Below are positions 1-7,485 of a DNA stretch of 27,469 nucleotides, one piece after another (the first letter of the stretch is position 1; every line of letters starts with the position of its first letter). The position numbers were made by a program, and so were the translations under genes. The notes under the pieces were generated by a model. It saw nothing but the letters and a program-made list of their open reading frames with translations, was not told where the DNA came from and did no database searches. Source of the stretch: Candidatus Omnitrophota bacterium. Its GTDB lineage: Bacteria > Omnitrophota > Omnitrophia > Omnitrophales > Danuiimicrobiaceae. The stretch covers positions 1 to 27,469 of the forward strand of contig JACQQP010000128.1 of NCBI GenBank assembly GCA_016206945.1, given 5' to 3'.

Positions 1-93
1 AGAGAGTAGAGAGTAGAGAGTGAAAGAAATAAAAATTTCCATATTCGCACTTTTGTTTCTCTCTACTCTCTACTCGCTACTCTCTACTTAAAG
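1..93. repeat. Inverted heptad-repeat element upstream of fusA
   Basis: Positions 1-21 are three tandem copies of AGAGAGT. Positions 59-86 are four copies of CTCTCTA, the third with one change (CTCGCTA). The arms are reverse complements, so the stretch can form a long imperfect hairpin around an AT-rich centre. The left arm may begin before the window. The right arm runs to within a few bases of the fusA start codon and leaves no Shine-Dalgarno sequence. A second element with the same 7-bp period lies before pdxA (22460-22545). No promoter is evident here. Confidence 0.85.
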
Positions 94-2208
94 ATGATTC
101 TTATGGCAGAGACGACTGAGAAGAAGATTCATTTTCCGCTGGATAAAATCCGAAATATTGGAATCGCAGCCCATATCGATGCGGGGAAAACGACCACGAC
201 AGAGCGGATTCTCTATTACACAGGAAAAACTCACAAAATTGGTGAGGTGCATGAAGGAACTACCGTGATGGACTGGATGGAACAGGAACAGGAGCGAGGG
301 ATTACAATCACTTCGGCTGCAACCACCTGTTTTTGGCGTGACTGTCGAGTCAATATTATTGACACGCCAGGCCACGTGGACTTCACGATCGAGGTGGAAC
401 GTTCGATGCGTGTCTTGGACGGCGCTGTCTGTCTTTTTGGAGCTGTTGAAGGGGTGGAACCTCAGTCGGAGACAGTTTGGCGGCAGGCCGAGCGCTATCA
501 TGTACCGCGAATCGCTTACGTTAATAAAATGGACCGCGTCGGCGCCGCATACGAATCCTGTGTGGAGCAGATGAGAGATCGTTTGGGCGCCAACGCCGTT
601 CCACTGCAGCTTCCCTACGGAAAGGGAGACACATTTAAAGGGATTATTGATTTGGTCAAAATGACGGCGTACGTGTTTCATGATGAAACTCTGGGCGCTC
701 AATATGATGAAGTAGATATTCCATCTGAATATCAAGAAGCTTCAAAAAAGGCACGCGAGTTTTTAATTGAGAAGGTAGCGGAACATGACGACGATCTCAT
801 GCATAAATTTATCGAAGGGCATGCCCCAGCGCCCAATGAATTGAAAGCTGGAATTCGGAAAGCCACCATTGCGATCAAAATACTCCCTGTGATTTGCGGG
901 TCTTCTTACAAAAATAAAGGGGTTCAGCAGCTTTTGGATGCCGTGGTGGATTATCTGCCATCCCCCGTGGATGTCCCTGCGATTAAAGGAAAGGATCCAA
1001 AGACAGGCAAAGAACTCGAGAGGCATCCGAGTGAGCAGGAACCCTTTTCGGGACTTGTGTTCAAACTGGCCGCTGACCGTTTCGCAGGCGGCGGGAATTT
1101 TGCTTACGTTCGGATATACTCCGGCGTGCTGCGATCCGGCTCCTACGTTTTAAACGCTTCTAAGGGTTCGAAGGAACGAATTGGCCGTATGCTTCTCATG
1201 CATGCCAACAAGCGCGAAGAAATTGAAGAGGCAGGTGCGGGAAATATTGTGGCCGTGGTTGGTCTTAAGGACTTGAAGACGGGTGACACCCTTTGTGATG
1301 AGGGCCACGCCATTGAACTTGAGTCGCTTTTTATCCCAGAGCCTGTTATCTCGCTCGCCGTAGAACCGAAAACAAAGGCAGATCGAGACAAACTTTCCCA
1401 GACACTTCAGCGCATGGCTCAGGAAGATCCGACTTTTCGAATTAAAAGTAATGAGGAAACGGGTCAGACCATTATTTCTGGAATGGGAGAGCTTCATTTG
1501 GAAATCATCGTGGATCGCATGTTCCGAGAATATGGCGTGCAGACTAACGTCGGAAAGCCCCAGGTGGCTTTTAAAGAAACCATTCAGGGGATTGCAAAAG
1601 CTGAGGGTAAATATATTCGACAAACGGGCGGTCGCGGTCAGTATGGTCACTGTTATCTTGAAGTTGCGCCGATTGAGCGGGGTAAAGGAGTCGAATTCGT
1701 TAATAAGGTTGTCGGTGGCGCGATTCCAAGGGAATACATTCCTGCGGTAGAACAAGGCGTGAGAGAGGCATGTCAAAATGGGGTGTTGGCAGGTTATCCC
1801 TTGCTTGATTTGAGGGTAACGCTTTTCGACGGATCTTATCACGATGTGGATTCTTCCGAAATAGCGTTCAAAATCGCGGGCTCAATGGGATTAAAAGAAG
1901 CTGCGAAGAGAGCCAAGTTGGTACTTCTTGAGCCCATTATGGTGGTTGAAGTAATTGTTCCGGAAGAAAATATGGGAGCGATCATTGGAGATTTAAATTC
2001 GAGGCGCTGCGTCATTCAAGAAATGGGAAACCGCGGCAACGTGAAGTACGTTAAGGCACTTGCTCCTTTGATGGAAATGTTCGGTTTTGCAAGCGCCATT
2101 CGTTCGCTTTCACAAGGCCGCGCTGTGCCATCGCCAATGGAATTTCATAGCTATAAGGAAATTCCGGTGAACATTGCTAAGGCGATTGTAGAGGGAGGAT
2201 CTCGTTAG
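94..2208 (+). CDS. fusA: Elongation factor G
   Basis: This is the translational GTPase that drives ribosomal translocation and, with RRF, ribosome recycling. The G1 motif AHIDAGKT is at residues 26-33, the switch I sequence RGITI at 68-72, DTPGH at 90-94 and NKMD at 144-147. Domains II-V follow at full length (704 aa, close to the usual 690-700). Two in-frame ATGs are possible, at 94 and 103; the second gives MAETTEKK and looks more like family N-termini. Neither has a recognisable Shine-Dalgarno sequence because a CT-rich heptad repeat runs right up to them. The stop is directly followed by the rpsJ start. rpsL and rpsG are normally upstream and would lie outside the window. tuf, often the next gene, is missing. 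Confidence 0.97.
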   Translation: MILMAETTEKKIHFPLDKIRNIGIAAHIDAGKTTTTERILYYTGKTHKIGEVHEGTTVMDWMEQEQERGITITSAATTCFWRDCRVNIIDTPGHVDFTIEVERSMRVLDGAVCLFGAVEGVEPQSETVWRQAERYHVPRIAYVNKMDRVGAAYESCVEQMRDRLGANAVPLQLPYGKGDTFKGIIDLVKMTAYVFHDETLGAQYDEVDIPSEYQEASKKAREFLIEKVAEHDDDLMHKFIEGHAPAPNELKAGIRKATIAIKILPVICGSSYKNKGVQQLLDAVVDYLPSPVDVPAIKGKDPKTGKELERHPSEQEPFSGLVFKLAADRFAGGGNFAYVRIYSGVLRSGSYVLNASKGSKERIGRMLLMHANKREEIEEAGAGNIVAVVGLKDLKTGDTLCDEGHAIELESLFIPEPVISLAVEPKTKADRDKLSQTLQRMAQEDPTFRIKSNEETGQTIISGMGELHLEIIVDRMFREYGVQTNVGKPQVAFKETIQGIAKAEGKYIRQTGGRGQYGHCYLEVAPIERGKGVEFVNKVVGGAIPREYIPAVEQGVREACQNGVLAGYPLLDLRVTLFDGSYHDVDSSEIAFKIAGSMGLKEAAKRAKLVLLEPIMVVEVIVPEENMGAIIGDLNSRRCVIQEMGNRGNVKYVKALAPLMEMFGFASAIRSLSQGRAVPSPMEFHSYKEIPVNIAKAIVEGGSR

Positions 2209-2517
2209 GTGGTGAAAGAGAAAGTACGGATCAAATTAAGGGCGTATGACCATCGAATTCTGGATCAATCCGTTCAGGAAATTGTGAATACCGTTAAAAT
2301 GACAGGAGCTCGTCTTGTGGGGCCGATTCCCTTGCCTACAGATATATGGAAGACCACTGTGTTAAAGGGCCCGACCATCGACAAGAAAGCGCGTGAACAG
2401 TTCGAAATGAGAACGCACAAAAGGCTTTTGGAAATTATGGAGCCAACTGCGCGGACCGTCGATGCGTTAATGAAACTCGCACTTCCTGCGGGTGTTGATG
2501 TGGAGATTAAATTATGA
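2209..2517 (+). CDS. rpsJ: 30S ribosomal protein S10
   Basis: S10 is a head protein of the small subunit and, as NusE, a partner of NusB in antitermination. The protein is 102 aa, the family length, with the typical LPT loop and the REQFEMRTHKR segment. It starts with GTG directly after the fusA stop; a second GTG follows at 2212. A good Shine-Dalgarno sequence (GAGGGAGG, 2191-2198) lies in the end of fusA, so the two genes are translationally linked. A 103-bp palindromic element separates it from rplC, which is unusual in the S10 operon. Confidence 0.97.
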   Translation: MVKEKVRIKLRAYDHRILDQSVQEIVNTVKMTGARLVGPIPLPTDIWKTTVLKGPTIDKKAREQFEMRTHKRLLEIMEPTARTVDALMKLALPAGVDVEIKL

Positions 2518-2524
2518 AACAGCG

Positions 2525-2627
2525 CGTCATTGCGAGGCAACATCCCATGCGAAGCCGAAGCAATCTCTGTGCTTTGAGATTGCTTCGTCGCCCGCCAACA
2601 AACTGTGGCGGACTCCTCGCAATGACG
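2525..2627. repeat. Palindromic MITE/REP-like element between rpsJ and rplC
   Basis: The element has perfect 13-bp terminal inverted repeats, CGTCATTGCGAGG (2525-2537) and CCTCGCAATGACG (2615-2627). Inside is a perfect 12-bp stem, CGAAGCAATCTC (2556-2567) with GAGATTGCTTCG (2576-2587), closed by an 8-nt loop. It encodes no protein. A reading frame crosses it into rplC but has no similarity to L3. The same right end, CTCGCAATGACG, recurs at 18322-18333. Confidence 0.85.
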
Positions 2628-2641
2628 AGTTAGTGAGTGAA

Positions 2642-3412
2642 ATGATTGGATTATTGGGAAAAAAAATCGGGATGACGCAAATCTTTGACCGCGATGGTAA
2701 TCGTATTCCAGTAACGGTTATGGAAGTAGGACCCTGCACGATTTTACAAGTTAAGAAAAAAGAAACGGATGGATATCAAGCGATACAGCTTGGGTTCGAT
2801 CCCAAAAAGGAATCGCGAACCAACCGATCTGAATTGGGGCATTTTAAGAAGCGCGGCCTGAAACCTATGAAGTTCGTTCGAGAAATTCGGACCGAAAATC
2901 TGGAAGGTCTCGAAGTAGGCAAAGAACTACACGCCAATAATTTTGCAGTCGGTGATTACATCGATGTCATCGGAATTTCCATTGGAAAGGGCTTCCAAGG
3001 CGTTGTGAAAAGACATCATTTTAAAGGTGGAGAAGCGGGTCATGGTTCTATGTTTGGCCGTGTGGCGGGTTCGATCGGCGCTTCATCCTTTCCTTCGCGC
3101 GTTGTAAAGGGTATGAGAATGCCGGGGCAAATGGGAAATGAGCGTACAACGGTGCAAAATTTGCGGGTGGAGAAAATTGATCTTGAGAATCATCTCATGG
3201 CCGTCCATGGAGCAGTGCCAGGACCTGAAAGTGGCTATTTGATTATTCGGGAGGCGATTAAGAAAAAGCGTCCTCGTAAATGGCGTTTCTTAGAAGAAGG
3301 ATTGGAAGAGTTAAAACTTCCGGAGAAAAAAGTACCTGTAGCGAAGGTGAAAAAAGTTGAGGCGGCACCCAAGAAAAAACCAGCGGCCGCTCAGCCCGCA
3401 AAAAAGAAGTGA
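2642..3412 (+). CDS. rplC: 50S ribosomal protein L3
   Basis: L3 is an early-assembly protein of the large subunit near the peptidyl-transferase centre. I chose the ATG at 2642 because the protein then begins MIGLLGKKIGMTQIF, the family N-terminus; everything in frame before it is repeat-derived. A GTG at 2633 is a possible alternative. There is no clear Shine-Dalgarno sequence, apparently because the repeat element occupies the leader. The conserved GHGSMFGR and RMPGQMGN segments are present. At 256 aa it is about 45 residues longer than usual, owing to a Lys/Ala/Pro-rich C-terminal tail. Confidence 0.96.
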   Translation: MIGLLGKKIGMTQIFDRDGNRIPVTVMEVGPCTILQVKKKETDGYQAIQLGFDPKKESRTNRSELGHFKKRGLKPMKFVREIRTENLEGLEVGKELHANNFAVGDYIDVIGISIGKGFQGVVKRHHFKGGEAGHGSMFGRVAGSIGASSFPSRVVKGMRMPGQMGNERTTVQNLRVEKIDLENHLMAVHGAVPGPESGYLIIREAIKKKRPRKWRFLEEGLEELKLPEKKVPVAKVKKVEAAPKKKPAAAQPAKKK

Positions 3413-3428
3413 CATGGTAAGGATTCAT

Positions 3429-4103
3429 ATGGCAACGGCAACCGTTTACAGAAAAGATGGAAAAAAAACAGGCGAGCTTGCGCTCAATGATCAAGTGTTT
3501 CAAGCTCCAATCAACAAGCGTCTGCTCGAGCTGGTCTTGAAGGCCTATGCCGGGAATCAAAGGCGTGGGACTCATGATACAAAGGAGCGTGCAGAAGTCC
3601 GCGGTGGTGGTAAGAAACCGTGGCGGCAGAAAGGGACGGGCCGTGCCCGTCACTCTTCGCGCCGTTCCCCTCTTTGGAGAGGCGGTGGAACGACCTTCGG
3701 CCCTCATCCTCGAGATTATGATACCAAGCTTCCAGACGGAATGAAGCGAGCCGCCTTGGTTTCTGCGCTGAGTCTTAAAAAGAGAGACGATAATCTTATG
3801 TTTTTAGAGGATGCGAATTTAAAGGAGCCTAAGACAAGAGAACTTGTTGAAATGATTGAGGCGCTCGGGCTTAAGGATTCACGGACGCTTTTTGTAGTTG
3901 AATCAATGAATGAAAAGTTGAAGCGCGCTTCAAATAATTTGAAGAACCTTTTCTCAGTCAAGCTGGCGCGTGATGTGAATGCCTATCACATTCAGCGGCG
4001 GAAGAAACTATTGATTGAAAAAGAGGCGCTGCCCATTGTCGAGAAACGGGCATTGAGCGCCGAAGAAGTTCCAGTGACGGCCCAAGGGACCACAACGTCA
4101 TGA
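3429..4103 (+). CDS. rplD: 50S ribosomal protein L4
   Basis: L4 lines the exit tunnel with an extended loop and in some bacteria represses its own S10 operon. The start at 3429 is preferred: AAGGA lies 5 nt upstream, and the protein then begins MATATVYRKDG. An in-frame ATG at 3414 lacks such spacing. The tunnel loop is recognisable as GGGKKPWRQKGTGRARHSS. The protein is 224 aa, slightly above the usual ~205, with a short C-terminal extension. Its stop overlaps the rplW start by 4 nt (ATGA). Confidence 0.96.
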   Translation: MATATVYRKDGKKTGELALNDQVFQAPINKRLLELVLKAYAGNQRRGTHDTKERAEVRGGGKKPWRQKGTGRARHSSRRSPLWRGGGTTFGPHPRDYDTKLPDGMKRAALVSALSLKKRDDNLMFLEDANLKEPKTRELVEMIEALGLKDSRTLFVVESMNEKLKRASNNLKNLFSVKLARDVNAYHIQRRKKLLIEKEALPIVEKRALSAEEVPVTAQGTTTS

Positions 4104-4381
4104 GCACAAACGTCTATGATGTTATTCGCGAACCCTTGATTACGGAAAAGGGTACGAAGCAAGAGAAGGGAAGAAAGTATTTCTTTTCCGTCCGTCCCGA
4201 CGCCAAAAAGCATGAAATTCGCGAAGCGGTAGAAAGAATTTTTAACGTGAAGGTGGCCAAAGTAAACACAATGATTATCGGCGGGAAATGGAAACGGGTC
4301 CGCTATCGGCCAGGGCTGACTTCAGATTGGAAGAAGGCCGTCGTGACTTTAAAAGAAGGCCACAAAATTGAACTCACGTAA
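4100..4381 (+). CDS. rplW: 50S ribosomal protein L23
   Basis: L23 sits at the exit of the ribosomal tunnel and is the docking site for trigger factor and SRP. The 93-aa protein has the typical start (DVIREPLITEKGT) and the basic KWKRVRYRPG segment. It overlaps the rplD stop by 4 nt, indicating translational coupling, and lies 11 bp before rplB in the standard S10-operon order. Confidence 0.96.
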   Translation: MSTNVYDVIREPLITEKGTKQEKGRKYFFSVRPDAKKHEIREAVERIFNVKVAKVNTMIIGGKWKRVRYRPGLTSDWKKAVVTLKEGHKIELT

Positions 4382-4392
4382 GGATCGAGATT

Positions 4393-5220
4393 ATGCCACT
4401 TATTAAATTTAAACCAACAACTCCGACGCGGCGTTTTGGAAGTGCCTACGATTTTTCTGAGTTGACCGCCGAAAAACCTTACAAGCCGCTCACCGAAATT
4501 AAGAAGCGGACAGGTGGTCGTAACTTGTACGGCCATATTACTGCCTATCATAAGGGCGGCGGCCATAAACGGCGTCTTAGATTGATAGATTTTAAGCGTC
4601 CGAAACATGGTATCGAGGCGACTGTTCGCACGATTGAATACGATCCAAATCGGACGACTCGTATCGCGCTTCTTGAGTATGCAGATGGAGAAAAAACTTA
4701 TATCCTCGCGCCCAACGGACTTAAAGTTGGCGAGAAAGTTTCGAGTGGAGCTAACGTTGAGGTCAAAGTGGGTAACCACCTTCCTTTGAGAAATATTCCC
4801 GAGGGGACGCCCATTCATAATATTGAGCTGGAACCGGGCCGCGGAGGCAAGCTGGTACGTTCCGCTGGGGCGCTTGCGCGGATTATGTCGAAAGAAAATG
4901 AGTTTGCTCATTTGAAACTTCCGTCAGGCGAGGTTCGCATGGTAAAGCTTGATGCTTATGCAACCGTCGGCCAATGTTCCAATATCGACCATGAAAATAT
5001 TTCCTATGGTAAGGCAGGGCGGAAGGTTTGGCTCGGGATTCGCCCCACGACCAGAGGTGTTGCCATGAATCCCGTGGATCATCCGCTGGGTGGCGGGGAA
5101 GGAAAAACGTCAGGCGGACGTCATCCCTGCAGTCCTTGGGGCAAATTGACCAAAGGGCTTAAGACAAGAAAGCGGAATAAAGGCACAAATCGATTTATCG
5201 TAAAGGACAGGAGGGCATAA
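4393..5220 (+). CDS. rplB: 50S ribosomal protein L2
   Basis: L2 is needed for subunit association and for building the peptidyl-transferase centre. The protein is 275 aa, the family length. The N-terminal zone has the KKRTGGRN segment. The C-terminal signature NPVDHPLGGGEGK, with the functionally important His, is intact, followed by SGGRHPCSPWGK. AAGGA at 4380-4384 serves as the Shine-Dalgarno sequence. The next gene, rpsS, starts 3 bp after the stop. Confidence 0.97.
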   Translation: MPLIKFKPTTPTRRFGSAYDFSELTAEKPYKPLTEIKKRTGGRNLYGHITAYHKGGGHKRRLRLIDFKRPKHGIEATVRTIEYDPNRTTRIALLEYADGEKTYILAPNGLKVGEKVSSGANVEVKVGNHLPLRNIPEGTPIHNIELEPGRGGKLVRSAGALARIMSKENEFAHLKLPSGEVRMVKLDAYATVGQCSNIDHENISYGKAGRKVWLGIRPTTRGVAMNPVDHPLGGGEGKTSGGRHPCSPWGKLTKGLKTRKRNKGTNRFIVKDRRA

Positions 5221-5223
5221 CCC

Positions 5224-5523
5224 ATGGGTCGGTCGGCTCAGAAAGGCGCGTTTGTGGATGACCATCTTTTGATCAAGGTTCAGATCGCTCAGAAAGCCCG
5301 AGACCGAAAGCCGATAAAGACCTGGTCGAGGCGTTCTACCATAACGCCTGATTTTGTAGGAATCACGCTCGCCGTCCATAATGGTAAGACCTTCCACAAT
5401 GTTTTTGTCACAGAAAATATGGTGGGTCACAAAGTCGGTGAATTCTCGCCTACGAGACTTTTCAAGAAACACAGTACGGCACAGGATAAAGCAAAAGCGA
5501 TGGCAGTGCAGGCCAAAACTTAA
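5224..5523 (+). CDS. rpsS: 30S ribosomal protein S19
   Basis: S19 is a small-subunit head protein that forms a complex with S13 near the A site. The protein is 99 aa. The family core is clear: RSAQKGAFVDDHLL at the N-terminus, TWSRRSTITPDFVG in the middle, and GHKVGEFSPTR near the end. A strong Shine-Dalgarno sequence (AGGAGG) lies in the end of rplB. The C-terminus is a few residues longer than in E. coli. Confidence 0.96.
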   Translation: MGRSAQKGAFVDDHLLIKVQIAQKARDRKPIKTWSRRSTITPDFVGITLAVHNGKTFHNVFVTENMVGHKVGEFSPTRLFKKHSTAQDKAKAMAVQAKT

Positions 5524-5534
5524 ATTCATATTTT

Positions 5535-5969
5535 ATGGAAGCGAAAGCGATTACGCGATATCTAAGAATTTCGCCGAGGAAGTTAAGGCTCGTTATTGAT
5601 ACGGTGCGTTCCAAACCGGTTTCGACCGCATTGTCCATTTTAGAACATTTAAATAAAAAAGGTGCGCGAATGGTCACGAAAACTTTGAAGAGTGCGCAGG
5701 CGAATGCGAAGGTAAAAAAAATGGATGAGGCGCGGCTTTACGTTCAGCAGATTAAGGCCGACGGCGGGCCTGTCATGAAGCGTTATATGTCTCGTTCGAT
5801 GGGTCGCGCCGACGTCATTTTGAAACGCATGGCTCACTTGACCATTGTGTTGGGCGAGCGTGAGAGGCCAGTCTCGGCTGTGAAGGCCGAACCCGAGGCA
5901 GGTAAGGAAAAAGGTTCGAAGATCTTTGGGCGAAAAAAGACAAAACAGGCTGCAGGCGTAGGCGCATAA
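5535..5969 (+). CDS. rplV: 50S ribosomal protein L22
   Basis: L22 binds 23S rRNA, and its beta-hairpin lines the exit tunnel. The first ~110 residues are standard, including the start MEAKAITRYLRISPRKLRLV and the hairpin-tip region MKRYMSRSMGRADV. The remaining ~35 residues form a charged Lys/Glu/Gly/Ala tail (KEKGSKIFGRKKTKQ) not found in typical L22. Similar tails occur on L3, S3 and L17 in this window. No strong Shine-Dalgarno sequence is visible. Confidence 0.95.
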   Translation: MEAKAITRYLRISPRKLRLVIDTVRSKPVSTALSILEHLNKKGARMVTKTLKSAQANAKVKKMDEARLYVQQIKADGGPVMKRYMSRSMGRADVILKRMAHLTIVLGERERPVSAVKAEPEAGKEKGSKIFGRKKTKQAAGVGA

Positions 5970-5982
5970 AAGGGGAACAATT

Positions 5983-6774
5983 GTGGGTCAGAAATCGCAT
6001 CCGTACGGATTGAGGCTGGGTTACATCAAAGATTGGAAGGCAAGGTGGTTTGCCCGTAAGGATTATAGTCGCTTGCTCCATGAGGATCTCAAAATTCGAA
6101 AGTATCTTAAGACGAAATTGAGAATGGCCGGCGTTGCCGACATCGTCATTGAACGGTCGACTGGCAAGTTAAGGATTTGGATCTACACGGCGCGCCCGGG
6201 ACTTATTATAGGCCGTGGCGGACAAGAAATTAATCGGGTGCGTGATGAGTTATCCGATTTGACCAAGAGCGAAGTTTATCTCGATATTAAGGAAGTCGAG
6301 GTACCTCAGACCAATGCGCAGCTTGCGGCAGAAAATGTGGCGCTTCAACTTGAAAAGCGCGTCGCATTTCGGAAAGCGATGAAAAAAGCGTTATCAGCTG
6401 CTATGTCAAAAGGAGCAGGCGGAATCAAGATTATGTGTAAGGGACGACTTGGGGGCACCGAAATTGCACGTGCCGAAGGATACAAAGAAGGCAAAGTTCC
6501 GTTGAATACATTCAGAGCTGATGTCACCTACGGCTTTGCGGAAGCATTTACTACTTACGGAACGATTGGAGTAAAAGTTTGGATTTATCATGGAGATGTC
6601 TTAGTCAAGAAAGAGGAAGCCGAGCGTGCTAAGGAAGTAGCTCAGATGAGACCTCCTCAGGCGGACCAGGGCGAGAAACAGGCCAGAGAAGTCGCGGTTG
6701 TTTCTCCAGGAGATCGTCCTGAGATAAGGGAAGCTGAATCTGCCAAAGACAAAAGTTCGGGAGAAGAAGTTTAA
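5983..6774 (+). CDS. rpsC: 30S ribosomal protein S3
   Basis: S3 lies at the mRNA entry channel and contributes to the ribosomal helicase activity. It starts with GTG, giving MGQKSHPYGLRLG, the family N-terminus; AGGGGAA lies upstream. The KH domain motif (GLIIGRGGQEI) and the C-terminal domain (RLGGTEIARAEGYKEG) are present. At 263 aa it is about 40 residues longer than typical, with a charged tail rich in Glu, Lys and Gln. It is followed 17 bp later by rplP. Confidence 0.96.
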   Translation: MGQKSHPYGLRLGYIKDWKARWFARKDYSRLLHEDLKIRKYLKTKLRMAGVADIVIERSTGKLRIWIYTARPGLIIGRGGQEINRVRDELSDLTKSEVYLDIKEVEVPQTNAQLAAENVALQLEKRVAFRKAMKKALSAAMSKGAGGIKIMCKGRLGGTEIARAEGYKEGKVPLNTFRADVTYGFAEAFTTYGTIGVKVWIYHGDVLVKKEEAERAKEVAQMRPPQADQGEKQAREVAVVSPGDRPEIREAESAKDKSSGEEV

Positions 6775-6791
6775 TTGCAAGGAATGAAACC

Positions 6792-7208
6792 ATGTCGCTC
6801 ATGCCGAAGCGGGTTAAGTTTAGAAAGCAGCACCGTGGGAAAAGAAGAGGGATTGCTTCGGGTGGGGCTCAAGTTCAATTTGGCAGTTACGGCCTCAAGG
6901 CGATTGGGCACGGTTGGCTTACGGCGATCCAGCTTGAAGCAGCGCGCGTGGCGTTGACGCGGCATGTGAAACGAGGCGGAAAGGTGTGGCTGCGCGTTTT
7001 TCCAGATAAGTCATATACAAAAAAACCCGCGGAGACGCGAATGGGGAAAGGCAAGGGTGCTCCGGAATATTATGTAGCGGTGGTTAAACCCGGCCGTGTT
7101 CTTTTCGAAATGGGCGGTGTACCTGAATCCTTGGCGCGTTCCGCCCTTCGGCTGTGTGCTCATAAGCTTCCGTTTCGTACCAAGTTCGTCAAACGGGTGG
7201 GAGTTTGA
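6792..7208 (+). CDS. rplP: 50S ribosomal protein L16
   Basis: L16 contacts the A-site tRNA region of the large subunit. The protein is 138 aa, the family length, and starts MSLMPKRVKFRKQHRG, a one-residue variant of the usual start. The PDKSYTKKPAETRMGKGKG segment is intact. AAGGA, about 8 nt upstream, supports the ATG at 6792. The stop is 1 bp before rpmC. Confidence 0.97.
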   Translation: MSLMPKRVKFRKQHRGKRRGIASGGAQVQFGSYGLKAIGHGWLTAIQLEAARVALTRHVKRGGKVWLRVFPDKSYTKKPAETRMGKGKGAPEYYVAVVKPGRVLFEMGGVPESLARSALRLCAHKLPFRTKFVKRVGV

Positions 7209-7209
7209 A

Positions 7210-7485
7210 ATGCCGACGTTAAAAGCTAAGGATTTACGGTCACTATCTACCGATGAGTTAGAAGATAAAGCGCAGGCGCTTCGCAAGGAGCTTTTTCAGC
7301 TTCGTTTTGATGCCAAGCTCGCCAAAGTTGAGAATGTGATGAAGCTCAGACAGACGCGGCGAGATTTAGCAAAAATACTCACCGTGAAAAGAGAAATGGA
7401 ACCACCTCCGGCCCTACAGGCCGCCCCTGGCTCTATGAGCCAAAGGGCTCGGACGGATAGGCCGGGGGGGAGAAAAAATGCCTGA
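7210..7485 (+). CDS. rpmC: 50S ribosomal protein L29 with repeat-derived C-terminal tail
   Basis: L29 sits next to L23 at the exit tunnel and helps form the nascent-chain-factor docking site. Residues 1-64 are a complete L29, with the central KELFQLRFDAKLAKVEN helix. The gene continues for about 27 more residues rich in Pro, Ala, Arg and Gly. The DNA for this tail (7405-7470) is GC-rich and palindromic, so a repeat element appears to have inserted at the 3' end and been translated through. The gene overlaps the rpsQ start by 8 nt. Frames of the same strand starting further upstream are not L29. Confidence 0.92.
   Translation: MPTLKAKDLRSLSTDELEDKAQALRKELFQLRFDAKLAKVENVMKLRQTRRDLAKILTVKREMEPPPALQAAPGSMSQRARTDRPGGRKNA
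7405..7470. repeat. Palindromic element inside the 3' end of rpmC
   Basis: Several short hairpins are packed together: CGGCC/GGCCG (7409-7413 with 7419-7423), TGGCTC/GAGCCA (7428-7433 with 7437-7442), and imperfect outer arms CCTCCGGCC and GGCCGGGGG. The right part contains CGGATAGGC, whose complement GCCTATCCG occurs in the adk-map element at 13587-13595, so the two may be one family. The terminal G-run followed by AGA is the only purine-rich stretch before rpsQ and may act as its ribosome-binding site. Confidence 0.65.

Noticed and set aside
1..93. Heptad and palindromic arrays considered as CRISPR
   Set aside because: The units are 7 bp with no unique spacers, and no cas genes are present.
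88..735. Long minus-strand reading frame opposite fusA
   Set aside because: It lies wholly opposite a certain EF-G gene and has no recognisable domain or ribosome-binding site.
2492..2641. N-terminal extension of L3 by 50 residues
   Set aside because: The extra residues are the translation of a palindromic repeat and overlap rpsJ; L3 begins at MIGLLGKKIG.
3258..3707. Minus-strand reading frame of 149 aa across rplC and rplD
   Set aside because: It is the antisense of two certain ribosomal genes and shows no family features.
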